Origin: Bacteroidota bacterium
GTDB lineage: Bacteria > Bacteroidota > Bacteroidia > Chitinophagales > Chitinophagaceae
Reading direction: 5' to 3'
DNA: 55,275 nt
NCBI GenBank assembly: GCA_013286425.1
Contig: JABDFS010000007.1
Location: 173 to 55,447 of the forward strand
In this document: positions 33,660 to 42,469 of the stretch, one piece after another
Layout of the letters: the number at the start of each line of letters is the position of its first letter
How positions within the stretch are numbered: position 1 is the stretch's first letter
Notes under the pieces: model-generated
The model's database searches: none
What the model was told of the DNA's origin: nothing
What the model saw: the letters and a program-made list of their open reading frames with translations, nothing else
Translations under genes and position numbers: made by a program

Positions 33660-34396
33660 ATGGAAAGAAAAATTTTTCTGAAAAGAAGCTTTGGGCTTAT
33701 TGGTATAAGCGCAATAGCAATTGATGCCTGTAAAAAAGAAGCAGGCGGTACAACCTCAACAACGGGTACAGATACTGGCAGTAGCTCAGATAGCTGCATT
33801 GTATCACCAACAGAAGTTGAAGGCCCGTATCCGTATCCTGATGGTGGCGAAATAAGTAATCCGCTGCAACGTGCAGATGTTACCGGCGGGCAAACAGGTG
33901 TTGCTTTAACCTTAACCCTTACTGTTGTAAATGCAAATGATAGTTGCGCCATTGTTGAAAATGCGCGCGTTGATATCTGGCATTGCAATAAGGATGGCTA
34001 CTACTCAGGTTATGCAAATCAAACCGGTTTGCTGGGCACAAAAAATTATACCGGCGAAACGTGGTTGCGCGGTTACCAGTTAACAGGTGCAAACGGGCAG
34101 GTAACATTTAATACCATTATCCTGGCTGGTATTCAGGTCGGGCAACGCACATTCACATTGAAGTATATGTTGATAATGTGATGAAGAAAACAACGCAGAT
34201 AGCTTTTCCTGAAAGCGTTAACGACACGGTGTATGCTTCAACGCTGTATGCAGCACACGGTGCAAATACAACAGGCAATTCGGCTGATAGTGTTTTTGGA
34301 AATTCAGCAACAGACCTTGCAAATGAAACAGTAACTATTACCGGGAGTGTTGATGATGGCTATGTTGCAAAGCAAGCTATCGGTTTAAGTTTATAG
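33660..34396 (+). pseudogene. Intradiol ring-cleavage dioxygenase-like protein, frameshifted
   Basis: Two overlapping frames (33660-34181 and the frame that ends at 34396) together make one intradiol dioxygenase-like protein of about 245 residues. The N-terminus is a possible lipoprotein signal (Cys24) followed by a Gly/Ser/Thr linker. The dioxygenase domain opens CIVSPTEVEGPYPYP and continues ARVDIWHCNKDGYYSGY. The frame breaks at about 34116-34120 (ATTATCC). Reading one extra T there restores TIYPGWYSGRATHIHIEVYV, which carries the expected iron ligands (Tyr of YPGWY, and HIH). As written, the first frame ends after YMLIM without the histidines. The cause is a real one-base deletion or a sequencing error; the intact downstream codons favour something recent. 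Confidence 0.85.
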
Positions 34397-34932
34397 GCAA
34401 ATATCTTTCGATAACGGGCAGTTGTACTACAGGTGTTCGAAACCTTGCCATTAGATATTTTTGATGTATGATGACAAGAGAACTCACTGGACAAACACCT
34501 GGAAAAACGTTGCTTTATAGCTTACTTATAGCCAACTTATAGCTAAGTTATAGCTAACATATAGCTAATCTGATTCTACTTAAATCCTATGATAAGGCAT
34601 GCATGCCTGTAGCAAACCGGGAGATAACGTATATGTATGTTTTTTCAGTAGAAATTATTTGATGGCCATGAAAGGAGTAGATCATATCAGCTCTCCAAAT
34701 CTGACCTCTTTTAATATCGCTTTAATAATCACATCAGCCTTTCAGGTTTGGCTGATTAATAATTTCAGGTTTCGAACATTTGTGGCAGTTGTACTTCGTG
34801 GCATCACGGTTGTGCCTGTCCCGGCAAGGAGCAAAGCAACGGATCCCGGGATCACAACACTTGTACTGCACAATCAATATTCGGTTTCGGTTTCAAAACA
34901 CAAACAAACTTTAATAAACAAAATTTAAACTC
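34397..34932. other. Intergenic region with an 11-bp repeat array
   Basis: This 536-base stretch holds the TTATAGCTAAC array (34515-34569) and no gene I can support. An open frame at 34599-34928 has unlikely composition, no family resemblance and no start context, so it is not called. The promoter of the gene at 34933 is presumably near the end but shows no clean TAnnTTTG. Confidence 0.5.
34515..34569. repeat. Direct array of five 11-bp repeats (TTATAGCTAAC type)
   Basis: The TATAGC core recurs with an exact 11-bp period in units starting at 34515, 34526, 34537, 34548 and 34559: TTATAGCTTAC, TTATAGCCAAC, TTATAGCTAAG, TTATAGCTAAC, ATATAGCTAAT. The unit TTATAGCTAAG differs from the TTATATCGAAG unit of the inverted arrays at only two of eleven positions. 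No inverted arm is present here. Confidence 0.88.
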
Positions 34933-35457
34933 ATGCAAAAAGCACTTATTAAACTTGCTTACAGGCAAGTTATCAACGAACAAAGTAGAGACGTTTTTGA
35001 AAAAAATATTTTCAATGCATCTTACAACGAATTCCTGCTTAAATCCCAAACCTATAACCAGGATAGAAAATTCAGAAGCTTCAAAGAAATGGCAACCAAT
35101 GATGGCCGCGCAAATTCTTTGCACTATAAACTCAGTTTTCCTGTTTTACCTTTTATTGAATTACTGCACAAAAAAATTCCTTTGCTTAAAGACAATGCAG
35201 GCAAGCAAATTCTATTTGAGCATTGGCAGTTTGAGCTGGTTGATTCAGACATAAAAAAAAAAAATTTGCATACAGTTGCCGTTATTTATTTTACCGATAC
35301 AATCACAGTAGTAGATACATTAGGAGAATACATGTTGCTTGCATTAGGCGACCAAAGTGAAAATATAAATGATATCAGCGAAACCTTTGTTTTAAAAATG
35401 CAGGATGGTCTTTCCATAACAAAATTTCAGCAGTTACAGGAAGTGATGCATGAATAA
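34933..35457 (+). CDS. Hypothetical protein with a 12-A homopolymer
   Basis: This 174-residue protein has no signal peptide or membrane segment and matches no family I know. The N-terminal 60 residues are helical and basic (ALIKLAYRQVINEQSRDVFEKN). The C-terminal part reads as mixed strands and helices (HTVAVIYFTDTITVVDTLGEYMLLALG). A run of twelve A residues (35253-35264) codes part of DIKKKNLH and is a potential slippage site. A strong terminator follows at 35559-35583. Confidence 0.7.
   Translation: MQKALIKLAYRQVINEQSRDVFEKNIFNASYNEFLLKSQTYNQDRKFRSFKEMATNDGRANSLHYKLSFPVLPFIELLHKKIPLLKDNAGKQILFEHWQFELVDSDIKKKNLHTVAVIYFTDTITVVDTLGEYMLLALGDQSENINDISETFVLKMQDGLSITKFQQLQEVMHE
35253..35264 (+). 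repeat. Poly-A tract of 12 within a coding region
   Basis: Twelve consecutive A residues inside the gene 34933-35457. A change in length would truncate or extend the protein, so this could be a phase-variable or slippage-edited site, or simply error-prone sequence. Confidence 0.85.
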
Positions 35458-35558
35458 ATACACAGTTTTCTGTGTTGTAAAATATTTCGCGTGTACCTCT
35501 TTTCTTTTTTTACACTTGAAATTAACTGGTAAATAATATCTGCTTAATCAGTAAGTTT

Positions 35559-35583
35559 AAGGCTGCAATATTGCAGCCTTTTT
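35559..35583 (+). terminator. Intrinsic terminator
   Basis: AAGGCTGCAA-TA-TTGCAGCCTT is a perfect 10-bp stem followed by five T residues. It ends the 34933 transcript about 100 bp after its stop. Confidence 0.9.
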
Positions 35584-35595
35584 AATTTCCACTAT

Positions 35596-35781
35596 ATGAA
35601 AGAAGTAATAACACTTAGCAACTTAGATAATACTACAATCACAATCTTTACAAAGTATATTACATATATAGAACACTCTGCTAAAGGGTGTATAGTACAT
35701 ATTAATACAGGAGGAGAGAACGTAGGGATAGCGACTTCTTTTAAATGGGCAGAAATGGTTAACCTGTTAGCTTTGAAATAA
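35596..35781 (+). CDS. Small hypothetical protein
   Basis: This 61-residue protein starts MKEVITLSNLDNTTITIF and contains ITYIEHSAKGCIVHINTGGENVGIATS. The pattern of short strands around YIE...G is reminiscent of small beta-rich proteins such as FlbD or a fragment of a LytTR fold, but I cannot assign it. It begins 13 bp after the preceding terminator, so its promoter would have to overlap that hairpin. Codon use looks normal for the window. Confidence 0.5.
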   Translation: MKEVITLSNLDNTTITIFTKYITYIEHSAKGCIVHINTGGENVGIATSFKWAEMVNLLALK

Positions 35782-35839
35782 TATTTGTCTCAACTCCTAT
35801 GCAGTTACTATAAATTAACAGGCTAGCACATTAAAATAT

Positions 35840-37171
35840 TTATGCAGTGGCATGCGCAGCTTCATGTATAGCTTCCCCTTCAAGATCGTAATCAAAAGCA
35901 TTGGTGATCTTTACATTTACAAATTCTCCGATCGGTAATTTCTTATCTGAACGAATGATCACTTCATTATCAACTTCAACACTGTCAAACTCTGTTCTGC
36001 CTAAATAACGGCCGGCTTCTTTTTTATCAATGATCACTTTGAAAGTCTTACCAACTTTCTCCGCATTCTTTTCGTAGCTGATCTCCTGCTGCACTTCCAT
36101 TATTTTTTCTGCACGTTTTTGTTTTTCTTTCGCAGGCACATCGTCAATTAAATCATAACCGCTTGTTCCCTCTTCATGCGAATAAGTAAACACTCCTACT
36201 CTATCAAATCTTTGTTCCCGTAAAAAAGATTTCAGCTCTTCAACATCGTCTTTTGTCTCACTGGGAAAACCGGCAATCAATGTTGTGCGCAAACAAATGC
36301 CCGGCACTTTATCGCGAATAGTATTTAGTGTTTCTACAATTTCAGCTTTCGTGCTTTGACGTTTCATCAACTGCAACATCCTGTCGCTTGCATGTTGCAA
36401 AGGCATATCAAGATAATTACAAATGTTCTCGCGCTCCCGCATTACATCCAGCACTTCAAAAGGGAATTTATTTGGATAAGCATAATGCAAACGGATCCAT
36501 TGCAAACCCTGCACATCACTTAATCTTTTCAACAGATCGGCAAGCATTCTTTTCTTGTAAATATCCAATCCGTAATAAGTAAGTTCCTGTGCAATGAGCA
36601 TGATTTCTTTCACGCCACGTTTAACCAAACCTTCTCCTTCCGAAACAATCTCTTCAATGGTTTTGCTTATGTGTTTGCCGCGCATTAAAGGAATAGCGCA
36701 GAACGCACACGTTCTGTTACAACCTTCACTGATCTTTAAATACGCATAATGTTTTGGTGTGCTTAGCAATCTTTCGCCGAGCAATTCTCTTTTATAATCA
36801 GCATTGAATTCTTTTAAGATCAAAGGCAATTCCAATGTCCCAAACCATGAATCCACTTCGGGAATTTCTGCTTCCAGGTCGTTGCGGTAACGTTCACTTA
36901 AACAGCCGGTAACATATACTTTATCCAGCTTGCCGTGCTTCTTTAGATCAACCTGCGATAAAATTGTGTTGATGCTTTCTTCTTTTGCCTTATCAATAAA
37001 GCCGCAGGTATTCACCACCACAATGTTGTGATCGAGCTTTGCATTTTCATGCACCACATTAATATCATTCGCCTTCAGTTGCCCGCTTAAAACCTCGCTG
37101 TCAACAAGGTTCTTGCTGCAACCCAGCGTAATGATGTTTACTTTATCCTGCTTTAATGTTCTCGCCTTCAT
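35840..37171 (-). CDS. rimO: Ribosomal protein S12 methylthiotransferase RimO
   Basis: RimO is a radical-SAM enzyme that adds a methylthio group to an aspartate of ribosomal protein S12. The 443-residue protein has the N-terminal UPF0004 domain with cluster cysteines Cys18 (GCSKN), Cys56 (NTCGF) and Cys90 (VTGCLSERY). The radical-SAM CX3CX2C motif is Cys151/155/158 in CNRTCAFCAIP. A C-terminal TRAM domain runs from about 375 to 435. The GCSKN and NTCGF motifs fit RimO rather than MiaB. It is divergent from the MFS gene, with a hairpin (37246-37268) between. Length is typical. Confidence 0.96.
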   Translation of the reverse strand: MKARTLKQDKVNIITLGCSKNLVDSEVLSGQLKANDINVVHENAKLDHNIVVVNTCGFIDKAKEESINTILSQVDLKKHGKLDKVYVTGCLSERYRNDLEAEIPEVDSWFGTLELPLILKEFNADYKRELLGERLLSTPKHYAYLKISEGCNRTCAFCAIPLMRGKHISKTIEEIVSEGEGLVKRGVKEIMLIAQELTYYGLDIYKKRMLADLLKRLSDVQGLQWIRLHYAYPNKFPFEVLDVMRERENICNYLDMPLQHASDRMLQLMKRQSTKAEIVETLNTIRDKVPGICLRTTLIAGFPSETKDDVEELKSFLREQRFDRVGVFTYSHEEGTSGYDLIDDVPAKEKQKRAEKIMEVQQEISYEKNAEKVGKTFKVIIDKKEAGRYLGRTEFDSVEVDNEVIIRSDKKLPIGEFVNVKITNAFDYDLEGEAIHEAAHATA

Positions 37172-37245
37172 AACAAAGGCGCGAATTTACGACAGGGATT
37201 TTTATGTAACCACCTTTGGAACATATATTAGGCTTTTGTTGTATT

Positions 37246-37268
37246 CGCTTCTTCCGGTGGAAGAAGCG
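37246..37268. repeat. Perfect 10-bp hairpin between divergent genes
   Basis: CGCTTCTTCC-GGT-GGAAGAAGCG lies between rimO (minus) and the MFS gene (plus). In a divergent gap it cannot be a terminator of either gene, so it is a dispersed palindrome or an operator. Confidence 0.6.
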
Positions 37269-37393
37269 CTCCCTTGTGCAACATATTTTCATTGTAGCAG
37301 TTTTATACAAACTTTATCAACTCAATCCATATCATTTTATGAACGGCAACTGCAGAAATAATTAATCTCAACCCTTGTTTTTATTTTCGCAAT

Positions 37394-38623
37394 ATGCTTT
37401 CATCAACAGCTAACTTATATAAAAATGCATTTAAAGGTTTATCAAAAAGCACATGGTATCTGTCTGCTGTAATGCTGGTAAACAGAAGTGGTACCATGGT
37501 TATTCCTTTCATGACGATGTATTGCACACAGCAATTGCATTTTAGTTTACCGCAAGCAGGTATTGTTATGGCGTTGTTTGGCGCCGGAGCAATTACAGGC
37601 GCATTTATCGGCGGAAAAATTACTGACAAGTTTGGTTTTTACAGTCAGCAACTTGCTTCGCTTTTGTTGGGTGGCATCATGTTTATCGTTACAGGTTTTT
37701 TGCATACATATTCATCGCTTTGTATCGGAACATTTATTTTAAGCCTGTGCAACGAGTCATTCAGGCCCGCGAACGCTGCTGCTATTGCTTATTACAGCAC
37801 GCCTGAAAACAGAACACGTTCATATTCGCTCAACCGTCTTGCAATAAATTTAGGCTGGGCCGTTGGTGGCGCGTTGGGTGGCGTGCTTGCATCAATCAAC
37901 TATCATTTATTGTTTTGGGTTGACGGAAGCACCAATATTATTGCCGGTTTATTGCTGTTTAAATTGTTACCATATGCAAACAGCAAAGCAAGTATTATAA
38001 AAGATAAACCCTTGCAAAAACAACATGCATACACCGATAAATTTTATATCGCTTTTATCATCATCACATTTTTTTTCGCGGCTTGTTTTTTCCAGTTGTT
38101 TAGCATACAACCTGTTTTCTTTAAAACAGAATGGCATTACAACGAAGCTTTCATAGGTTTTTTAATGGCATTGAACGGCATTGTAATTGTGTTTATAGAA
38201 ATGGTGCTTATCTATTCGATCGAAGGGAAAAAACAACCTACATTTTTTATACGCATCGGTTTTTTTATTGCAGCAATATCGTTTGCATGGTTAAATGTTT
38301 TACCACAAAGCCGGTTTACTGCAATTACTGCAATCATTTTAATTACAATTGGCGAAATGCTTTCTATGCCCTTCATGAATTCATTTTATATACAGCGAAG
38401 TGCTTTGCATAACCGCGGTCAATACGCAGCTTTGTATGCAATGGCATGGAGCCTTGCACAAATTGTTGCACCACTTTCAGGTAGCCGCATAGCAGCTTCA
38501 TATGGTTTTATTACTTTATGGTGGATATTATGCATTGTTTGTGCATTGGCATCTGTAAGCATTTTAATTCTTGAAAAAAAGATACTTGCCTCAAAAAAGC
38601 ACGAACCTATTGTTGTGACTTAA
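37394..38623 (+). CDS. MFS transporter
   Basis: This 409-residue inner-membrane protein has twelve predicted helices and the major facilitator motif between helices 2 and 3 (GKITDKFGFYSQQ, near residue 74). Central loop at about 195-215. The family covers sugar, drug and metabolite carriers, and the substrate cannot be read from sequence. The gene stands alone, divergent from rimO, and is followed 87 bp later by the Kir channel gene on the same strand. Confidence 0.9.
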   Translation: MLSSTANLYKNAFKGLSKSTWYLSAVMLVNRSGTMVIPFMTMYCTQQLHFSLPQAGIVMALFGAGAITGAFIGGKITDKFGFYSQQLASLLLGGIMFIVTGFLHTYSSLCIGTFILSLCNESFRPANAAAIAYYSTPENRTRSYSLNRLAINLGWAVGGALGGVLASINYHLLFWVDGSTNIIAGLLLFKLLPYANSKASIIKDKPLQKQHAYTDKFYIAFIIITFFFAACFFQLFSIQPVFFKTEWHYNEAFIGFLMALNGIVIVFIEMVLIYSIEGKKQPTFFIRIGFFIAAISFAWLNVLPQSRFTAITAIILITIGEMLSMPFMNSFYIQRSALHNRGQYAALYAMAWSLAQIVAPLSGSRIAASYGFITLWWILCIVCALASVSILILEKKILASKKHEPIVVT

Positions 38624-38710
38624 TTTTATCATTCAACAGCAATCAACAGAACATTTAATAAAATAATTTTTGACTGAAGTTTGTATTCAGAATAAATTTA
38701 TTAATGATAT

Positions 38711-39673
38711 ATGGCAACACATAAAAAAATTACTTCCACTTTAAAAAGCAATGCTGACACAGGTTTTGGTGTTAGCGCCGATACGCAGGGCGGACGATTT
38801 ATTAATAAAGATGGCAGTTACAATGTTATAAAAAGAGGTATTCCTTTTTTTGAAAGGATCAGTTTCTTTTATAAAATGCTTACAATGCCGGTAAGCACAT
38901 TTTTATTAGTGCTTATATCTTTTTTTGTTTCGATAAATTTTGTGTTTTCCGTCATTTATATCTCTTTACCTAACAGTGAATTTACAGGCGTTCTTCCCGG
39001 TGGTTATGTACATCATTTTTTTGAATTGTTCTTTTTCAGCGTGCAAACTTTTACAACAGTAGGTTATGGAAGAATAAATCCAGATGGATATTTCGCAGGC
39101 GCATTAGCATCTGTTGAAGCGCTTACAGGCTTATCTTCTTTTGCATTGATCACAGGCATATTGTACGGCCGGTTTTCAAGGCCAAAAGCTTATTTGAGAT
39201 TTAGTAAACATGCATTGGTTGCGCCTTATCGTGACATAACAGGATTAATGTTTCGCTTTGTTTCTTATAAAGAAAATCATAACCTTACCAACGTTGAAGT
39301 AACTGTAACATTTGGTTTGACAGAAAGAGATGAAAAAGCCGAATTTAAATTTTACAGGTTGCCATTAGAGAGAGAACGCGTTGATAGTTTGCCAATGAAC
39401 TGGACTGTTGTACACCCAATAAATGAAGATAGCCCTTTATACGGGTTGACTGCTGAGGATCTGCAGGGAACTGATGCGGAGGTATATGTTTATGTAAGAG
39501 GCTTTGATGATATTTTTTCAAATACTGTGCTGCAAAGAACATCTTATCGTTTCAACGAAATAATCTTTAATGCAAAATTTGAAAGAATGTATTATGAAAA
39601 TGATGATGATACTACAACTATTGTTGAGTTAAACAAACTGCACAATTATAAAATTATTGATGCAGGAAACTAG
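38711..39673 (+). CDS. Inward-rectifier potassium channel (KirBac-like)
   Basis: This 320-residue channel subunit should form a tetramer in the inner membrane. It has a short cytoplasmic N-terminus and a slide helix, two membrane helices (about residues 58-80 and 128-152) and a pore loop with the potassium selectivity filter TVGYG (residues 116-120). A C-terminal cytoplasmic immunoglobulin-like IRK domain follows (about 165-310), with the typical [21 protein letters not shown] start. The stop codon TAG overlaps that of the convergent folE gene in a shared CTAG. It adds to the potassium theme set by the tandem kup genes. Confidence 0.95.
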   Translation: MATHKKITSTLKSNADTGFGVSADTQGGRFINKDGSYNVIKRGIPFFERISFFYKMLTMPVSTFLLVLISFFVSINFVFSVIYISLPNSEFTGVLPGGYVHHFFELFFFSVQTFTTVGYGRINPDGYFAGALASVEALTGLSSFALITGILYGRFSRPKAYLRFSKHALVAPYRDITGLMFRFVSYKENHNLTNVEVTVTFGLTERDEKAEFKFYRLPLERERVDSLPMNWTVVHPINEDSPLYGLTAEDLQGTDAEVYVYVRGFDDIFSNTVLQRTSYRFNEIIFNAKFERMYYENDDDTTTIVELNKLHNYKIIDAGN

Positions 39674-40266
39674 ACAAGATCAGTACTGATAAGTTTCAAA
39701 AACTCGCTGCGTGTAGGGTTTTTCATAAACTCTCCGTCAAAGGCAGATGTTGTAGTAACAGAGTTTTGTTTTTGCACACCCCGCATCATCATACATAAAT
39801 GTTTGGCTTCAATTACAACAGCAACACCAATAGGATTTAACGCTTCTTTTATTGCACCAAGGATTTGCGTTGTTAATCTTTCCTGCACCTGCAGCCTGTG
39901 AGAAAACACATCAACCACTCTTGCAATTTTGCTGAGTCCTGTTATATATCCATTCGGAATATAAGCAATGTGCGCCTTGCCAAAGAAAGGCAACATATGA
40001 TGTTCGCACATGCTATACAGTTCGATGTCTTTTACAATTATCATCTCACTGATGTCTTCGTGAAATTTTGCAGAGTTTAATATTGCAACAGCATCCTGGC
40101 TATAACCTTGCGTATTGAACAACATTGCTTTGGCGATGCGTTCAGGCGTTTTCAATAAACCTTCGCGTTGCGGATCTTCACCTAAACGTTCAATAATATT
40201 TTTATAGCTTTCCTTCAGATCATTCACTTCATCTTCGTTATATATTTCTTTTCTTTCGTATGACAT
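39670..40266 (-). CDS. folE: GTP cyclohydrolase I
   Basis: FolE converts GTP to 7,8-dihydroneopterin triphosphate, the entry point to folate, pterin and 7-deazaguanine synthesis. The 198-residue protein has the zinc ligands Cys87 and His90 (MCEHHMLPF) and Cys158 (KHLCMMMRG), and the catalytic block [13 protein letters not shown] start at the ATG 40264-40266; the upstream ATG at 40296 would add ten unlikely residues. Two PTPS/QueD-like genes lie just upstream on the same strand, so the three probably form one pterin operon. The stop shares CTAG with the convergent Kir gene. Confidence 0.96.
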   Translation of the reverse strand: MSYERKEIYNEDEVNDLKESYKNIIERLGEDPQREGLLKTPERIAKAMLFNTQGYSQDAVAILNSAKFHEDISEMIIVKDIELYSMCEHHMLPFFGKAHIAYIPNGYITGLSKIARVVDVFSHRLQVQERLTTQILGAIKEALNPIGVAVVIEAKHLCMMMRGVQKQNSVTTTSAFDGEFMKNPTRSEFLKLISTDLV

Positions 40267-40301
40267 CTTTAAAAATTTAGTATCTAAAATAAGCAAGTTG
40301 G

Positions 40302-40712
40302 TTAAGCCGGGTATTCAACAAAATTTCTTTCTGTTTCGCATAAACGTATTTGTAATTGCAGTTGTTCTTTTATTAATGGCCTGAGAATATTATAAATAAC
40401 TATGGCAATGTTTTCAGCAGTCGGGTTCAGGTTTTTAAACTCAGCTACATCAAGGTTAAGATTTTTATGATCGAAACGCTTGATGACATTTTCCTTTATG
40501 ATATCGCTTAAAACTTTCAGATCCATTACATAGCCTGTGTCTTTATCAGGTTCACCTGTAAGCTTAACTATCAGCTCATAATTATGACCATGAAAATGAG
40601 GGTTATTACATTTGCCAAATACACGTTCGTTGGTTGCATCATCAAACGCAGGATTGTGCAAACGATGCGCCGCATTAAAATGTTCTTTTCTGAAAACAGC
40701 TACTTTATGCAT
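40302..40712 (-). CDS. 6-pyruvoyl-tetrahydropterin synthase / QueD family protein (copy 1)
   Basis: This 136-residue enzyme uses dihydroneopterin triphosphate, the product of FolE. It has the three zinc histidines ([10 protein letters not shown], and HFHGHNYEL), the catalytic cysteine in FGKCNNPH, and the DHKNLN motif. QueD makes 6-carboxytetrahydropterin for queuosine, while PTPS makes pyruvoyl-tetrahydropterin; sequence alone does not decide. Its start overlaps the stop of the upstream paralogue by one base (TAATG). folE follows 35 bp downstream. Confidence 0.9.
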   Translation of the reverse strand: MHKVAVFRKEHFNAAHRLHNPAFDDATNERVFGKCNNPHFHGHNYELIVKLTGEPDKDTGYVMDLKVLSDIIKENVIKRFDHKNLNLDVAEFKNLNPTAENIAIVIYNILRPLIKEQLQLQIRLCETERNFVEYPA

Positions 40713-41128
40713 TATAATTCTTCTCCAAAATATTCAACATAAATTCTTGGTGTTTCATACAATTTCACGCTGTGAAGCTTAACATCTGCAGGAATATGTG
40801 GCAGTAACTGCTTCCATATTTCCACTACAAGATTTTCTGTGCTGCACATTTTTCCTTCTAAAAAATCAACATCAAGATTAAGATTTTTGTGATCAAGCTT
40901 TTCTGTTACATGTTCCTGTATGATACTACTTAAATGTTTTGCGTCTATTATAAACCCGGTGTCTTTATCAGGCTTGCCCTTCACGGTTATGTATAAATCA
41001 AAATTATGCCCATGCCAGTTTTCATTGGCGCATTCACCAAAAACCTCTTCATTTTTTTCTTTGCTCCATGAAGGATTGTATAATTTATGCGCTGCATTAA
41101 AATGTTCTAACCGCGTTAAATAAACCAT
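40712..41128 (-). CDS. 6-pyruvoyl-tetrahydropterin synthase / QueD family protein (copy 2)
   Basis: This 138-residue paralogue of the next gene also keeps the zinc histidines (FNAAHKLYNP, and NWHGHNFDL), the cysteine in FGECANEN and the DHKNLNLD block. Two copies in tandem with folE suggest divided tasks, for example queuosine precursor synthesis and a folate or biopterin branch (inference). It is the first gene of the unit, with a -7 element at 41151-41158 upstream. Confidence 0.9.
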   Translation of the reverse strand: MVYLTRLEHFNAAHKLYNPSWSKEKNEEVFGECANENWHGHNFDLYITVKGKPDKDTGFIIDAKHLSSIIQEHVTEKLDHKNLNLDVDFLEGKMCSTENLVVEIWKQLLPHIPADVKLHSVKLYETPRIYVEYFGEEL

Positions 41129-41150
41129 TTCCTTTTATAAATATTTTGCG

Positions 41151-41158
41151 CAAAGTTA
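41151..41158 (-). promoter_or_regulatory. -7 element TAACTTTG for the pterin operon
   Basis: Reads TAACTTTG on the minus strand, a full TAnnTTTG match, 23 bp ahead of the ATG at 41128. The -33 part is weak. Confidence 0.5.
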
Positions 41159-41234
41159 CAATAAAGAAAGGCTGTAAAAAGTTAACAGGAAGCCTGCAAC
41201 AACAAAGCACGTTTCAAATATTTATCTTTATCAC

Positions 41235-42383
41235 TTGCAGCAAAAAACATACATAGCACATTTTGATCTGGATTCTTTTTTCGTAAGTGTAGAAGTATTG
41301 AATGATCCATCACTTGCAGGAAAAGCAGTGATAGTTGGTGGCAGCCGCGAAAGAGGTGTTGTAACAACATGCAGCTATGAAGCGCGCAAATATGGCGTAC
41401 ATTCTGCAATGCCTATGAAGAAAGCAACGCAGCTTTGTCCGCATGCGATTTTAGTGCGTGGTACACATAAACAATACAGCAAATTTTCTAACTGGGTTAC
41501 TGATATCATCGCCGCTAAAGCCCCAAAATTTCAGAAGGCAAGTATTGATGAATTTTATCTTGATCTTACAGGAATGGATAAATTTTTTGATCCGTTTCAA
41601 TGGACAATTGATCTGCGCCAGGAAATAATTGATAAAACAAAACTTCCGATTTCATTTGCATTAGCCAGTAATAAACTCGTTGCAAAGATTGCCACTGATG
41701 AAGCAAAGCCTAATGGTTATCTTTTTATTCAGCATGGAAAAGAAAAAGATTTTCTTGCGCCTTTGCCTGTAAAAAAAATTCCCGGGGTCGGTGAACATAC
41801 TTTAGCTGTGCTGAATGAAATGGGCATTCAGTTTATCGGAGATATTATTCAATTACCTAAAGATGAACTGGAAAATCGTTTGGGTAAATGGGGGCTTGAT
41901 CTTTGGGATAAAGCGCAGGGGCTGCATCATGGTAGTGTTTCTGAATGGCATGAAGCAAAATCCATATCAACAGAAAATACATTTGAAACAAATACTGCCG
42001 ATGTAGATTTTTTACTGAGTGAGCTTGTGCGAATGACAGAGCGGGTTGCTTTTGAATTGCGCCAGGATAACAAGCTCGCCGGTTGTATTGCAGTCAAAAT
42101 ACGTTATCCAAATTTTGAAACAACATCAAAGCAAACAACAATTGATTATACTTTTCGCGATGATGAATTTATTCCCGTCGCAATTGATCTGTTTCATCAA
42201 TTATATAAAAAAGGGCAACCTGTGCGTTTGCTTGGTGTACGATTAACTGATTTCACCAATATAACTTTCCAGGGAAATTTGTTTGATGATGTTTCGCGCA
42301 AAACAAACCTCTACAAAGCAATTGATAATATCAAGCTTAAGTATGGAAAAAACTTTTTAAACAAAGCCAGAACGGTAAAATAA
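41235..42383 (+). CDS. dinB: DNA polymerase IV
   Basis: DinB is a Y-family translesion polymerase acting at stalled forks. The 382-residue protein has the palm-domain acidic residues Asp11 (HFDLDSFF) and Asp105/Glu106 (SIDEFYLDL), the helix-hairpin-helix VKKIPGVGEHTLAVL, and a little-finger domain at about 245-355. The start is a TTG at 41235 right before the conserved N-terminus; no ATG is available. The C-terminal clamp-binding motif is probably the QGNLFDD stretch near residue 351. It is divergent from the pterin operon, with about 106 bp between. No LexA-type box is obvious. Confidence 0.95.
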   Translation: MQQKTYIAHFDLDSFFVSVEVLNDPSLAGKAVIVGGSRERGVVTTCSYEARKYGVHSAMPMKKATQLCPHAILVRGTHKQYSKFSNWVTDIIAAKAPKFQKASIDEFYLDLTGMDKFFDPFQWTIDLRQEIIDKTKLPISFALASNKLVAKIATDEAKPNGYLFIQHGKEKDFLAPLPVKKIPGVGEHTLAVLNEMGIQFIGDIIQLPKDELENRLGKWGLDLWDKAQGLHHGSVSEWHEAKSISTENTFETNTADVDFLLSELVRMTERVAFELRQDNKLAGCIAVKIRYPNFETTSKQTTIDYTFRDDEFIPVAIDLFHQLYKKGQPVRLLGVRLTDFTNITFQGNLFDDVSRKTNLYKAIDNIKLKYGKNFLNKARTVK

Positions 42384-42385
42384 AA

Positions 42386-42449
42386 CCTCTTCAAAAAGAG
42401 GGCTTTTAACCGCAAATAAAAAAGCTGTTCAAAATATTGAACAGCTTTT
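42386..42449. terminator. Two hairpins forming a bidirectional terminator
   Basis: A small hairpin CCTCTT-CAAA-AAGAGG (42386-42401) is followed by a perfect 13-bp stem AAAAGCTGTTCAA / TTGAACAGCTTTT (42420-42449). They separate dinB from the convergent ribosomal cluster and can serve both. Confidence 0.85.
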
Positions 42450-42469
42450 AATAAGTTTATAATACAGAA

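Noticed and set aside
34599..34928. 109-residue open frame after the 11-bp array
   Set aside because: No family likeness, odd composition, no promoter or start context; more likely non-coding.
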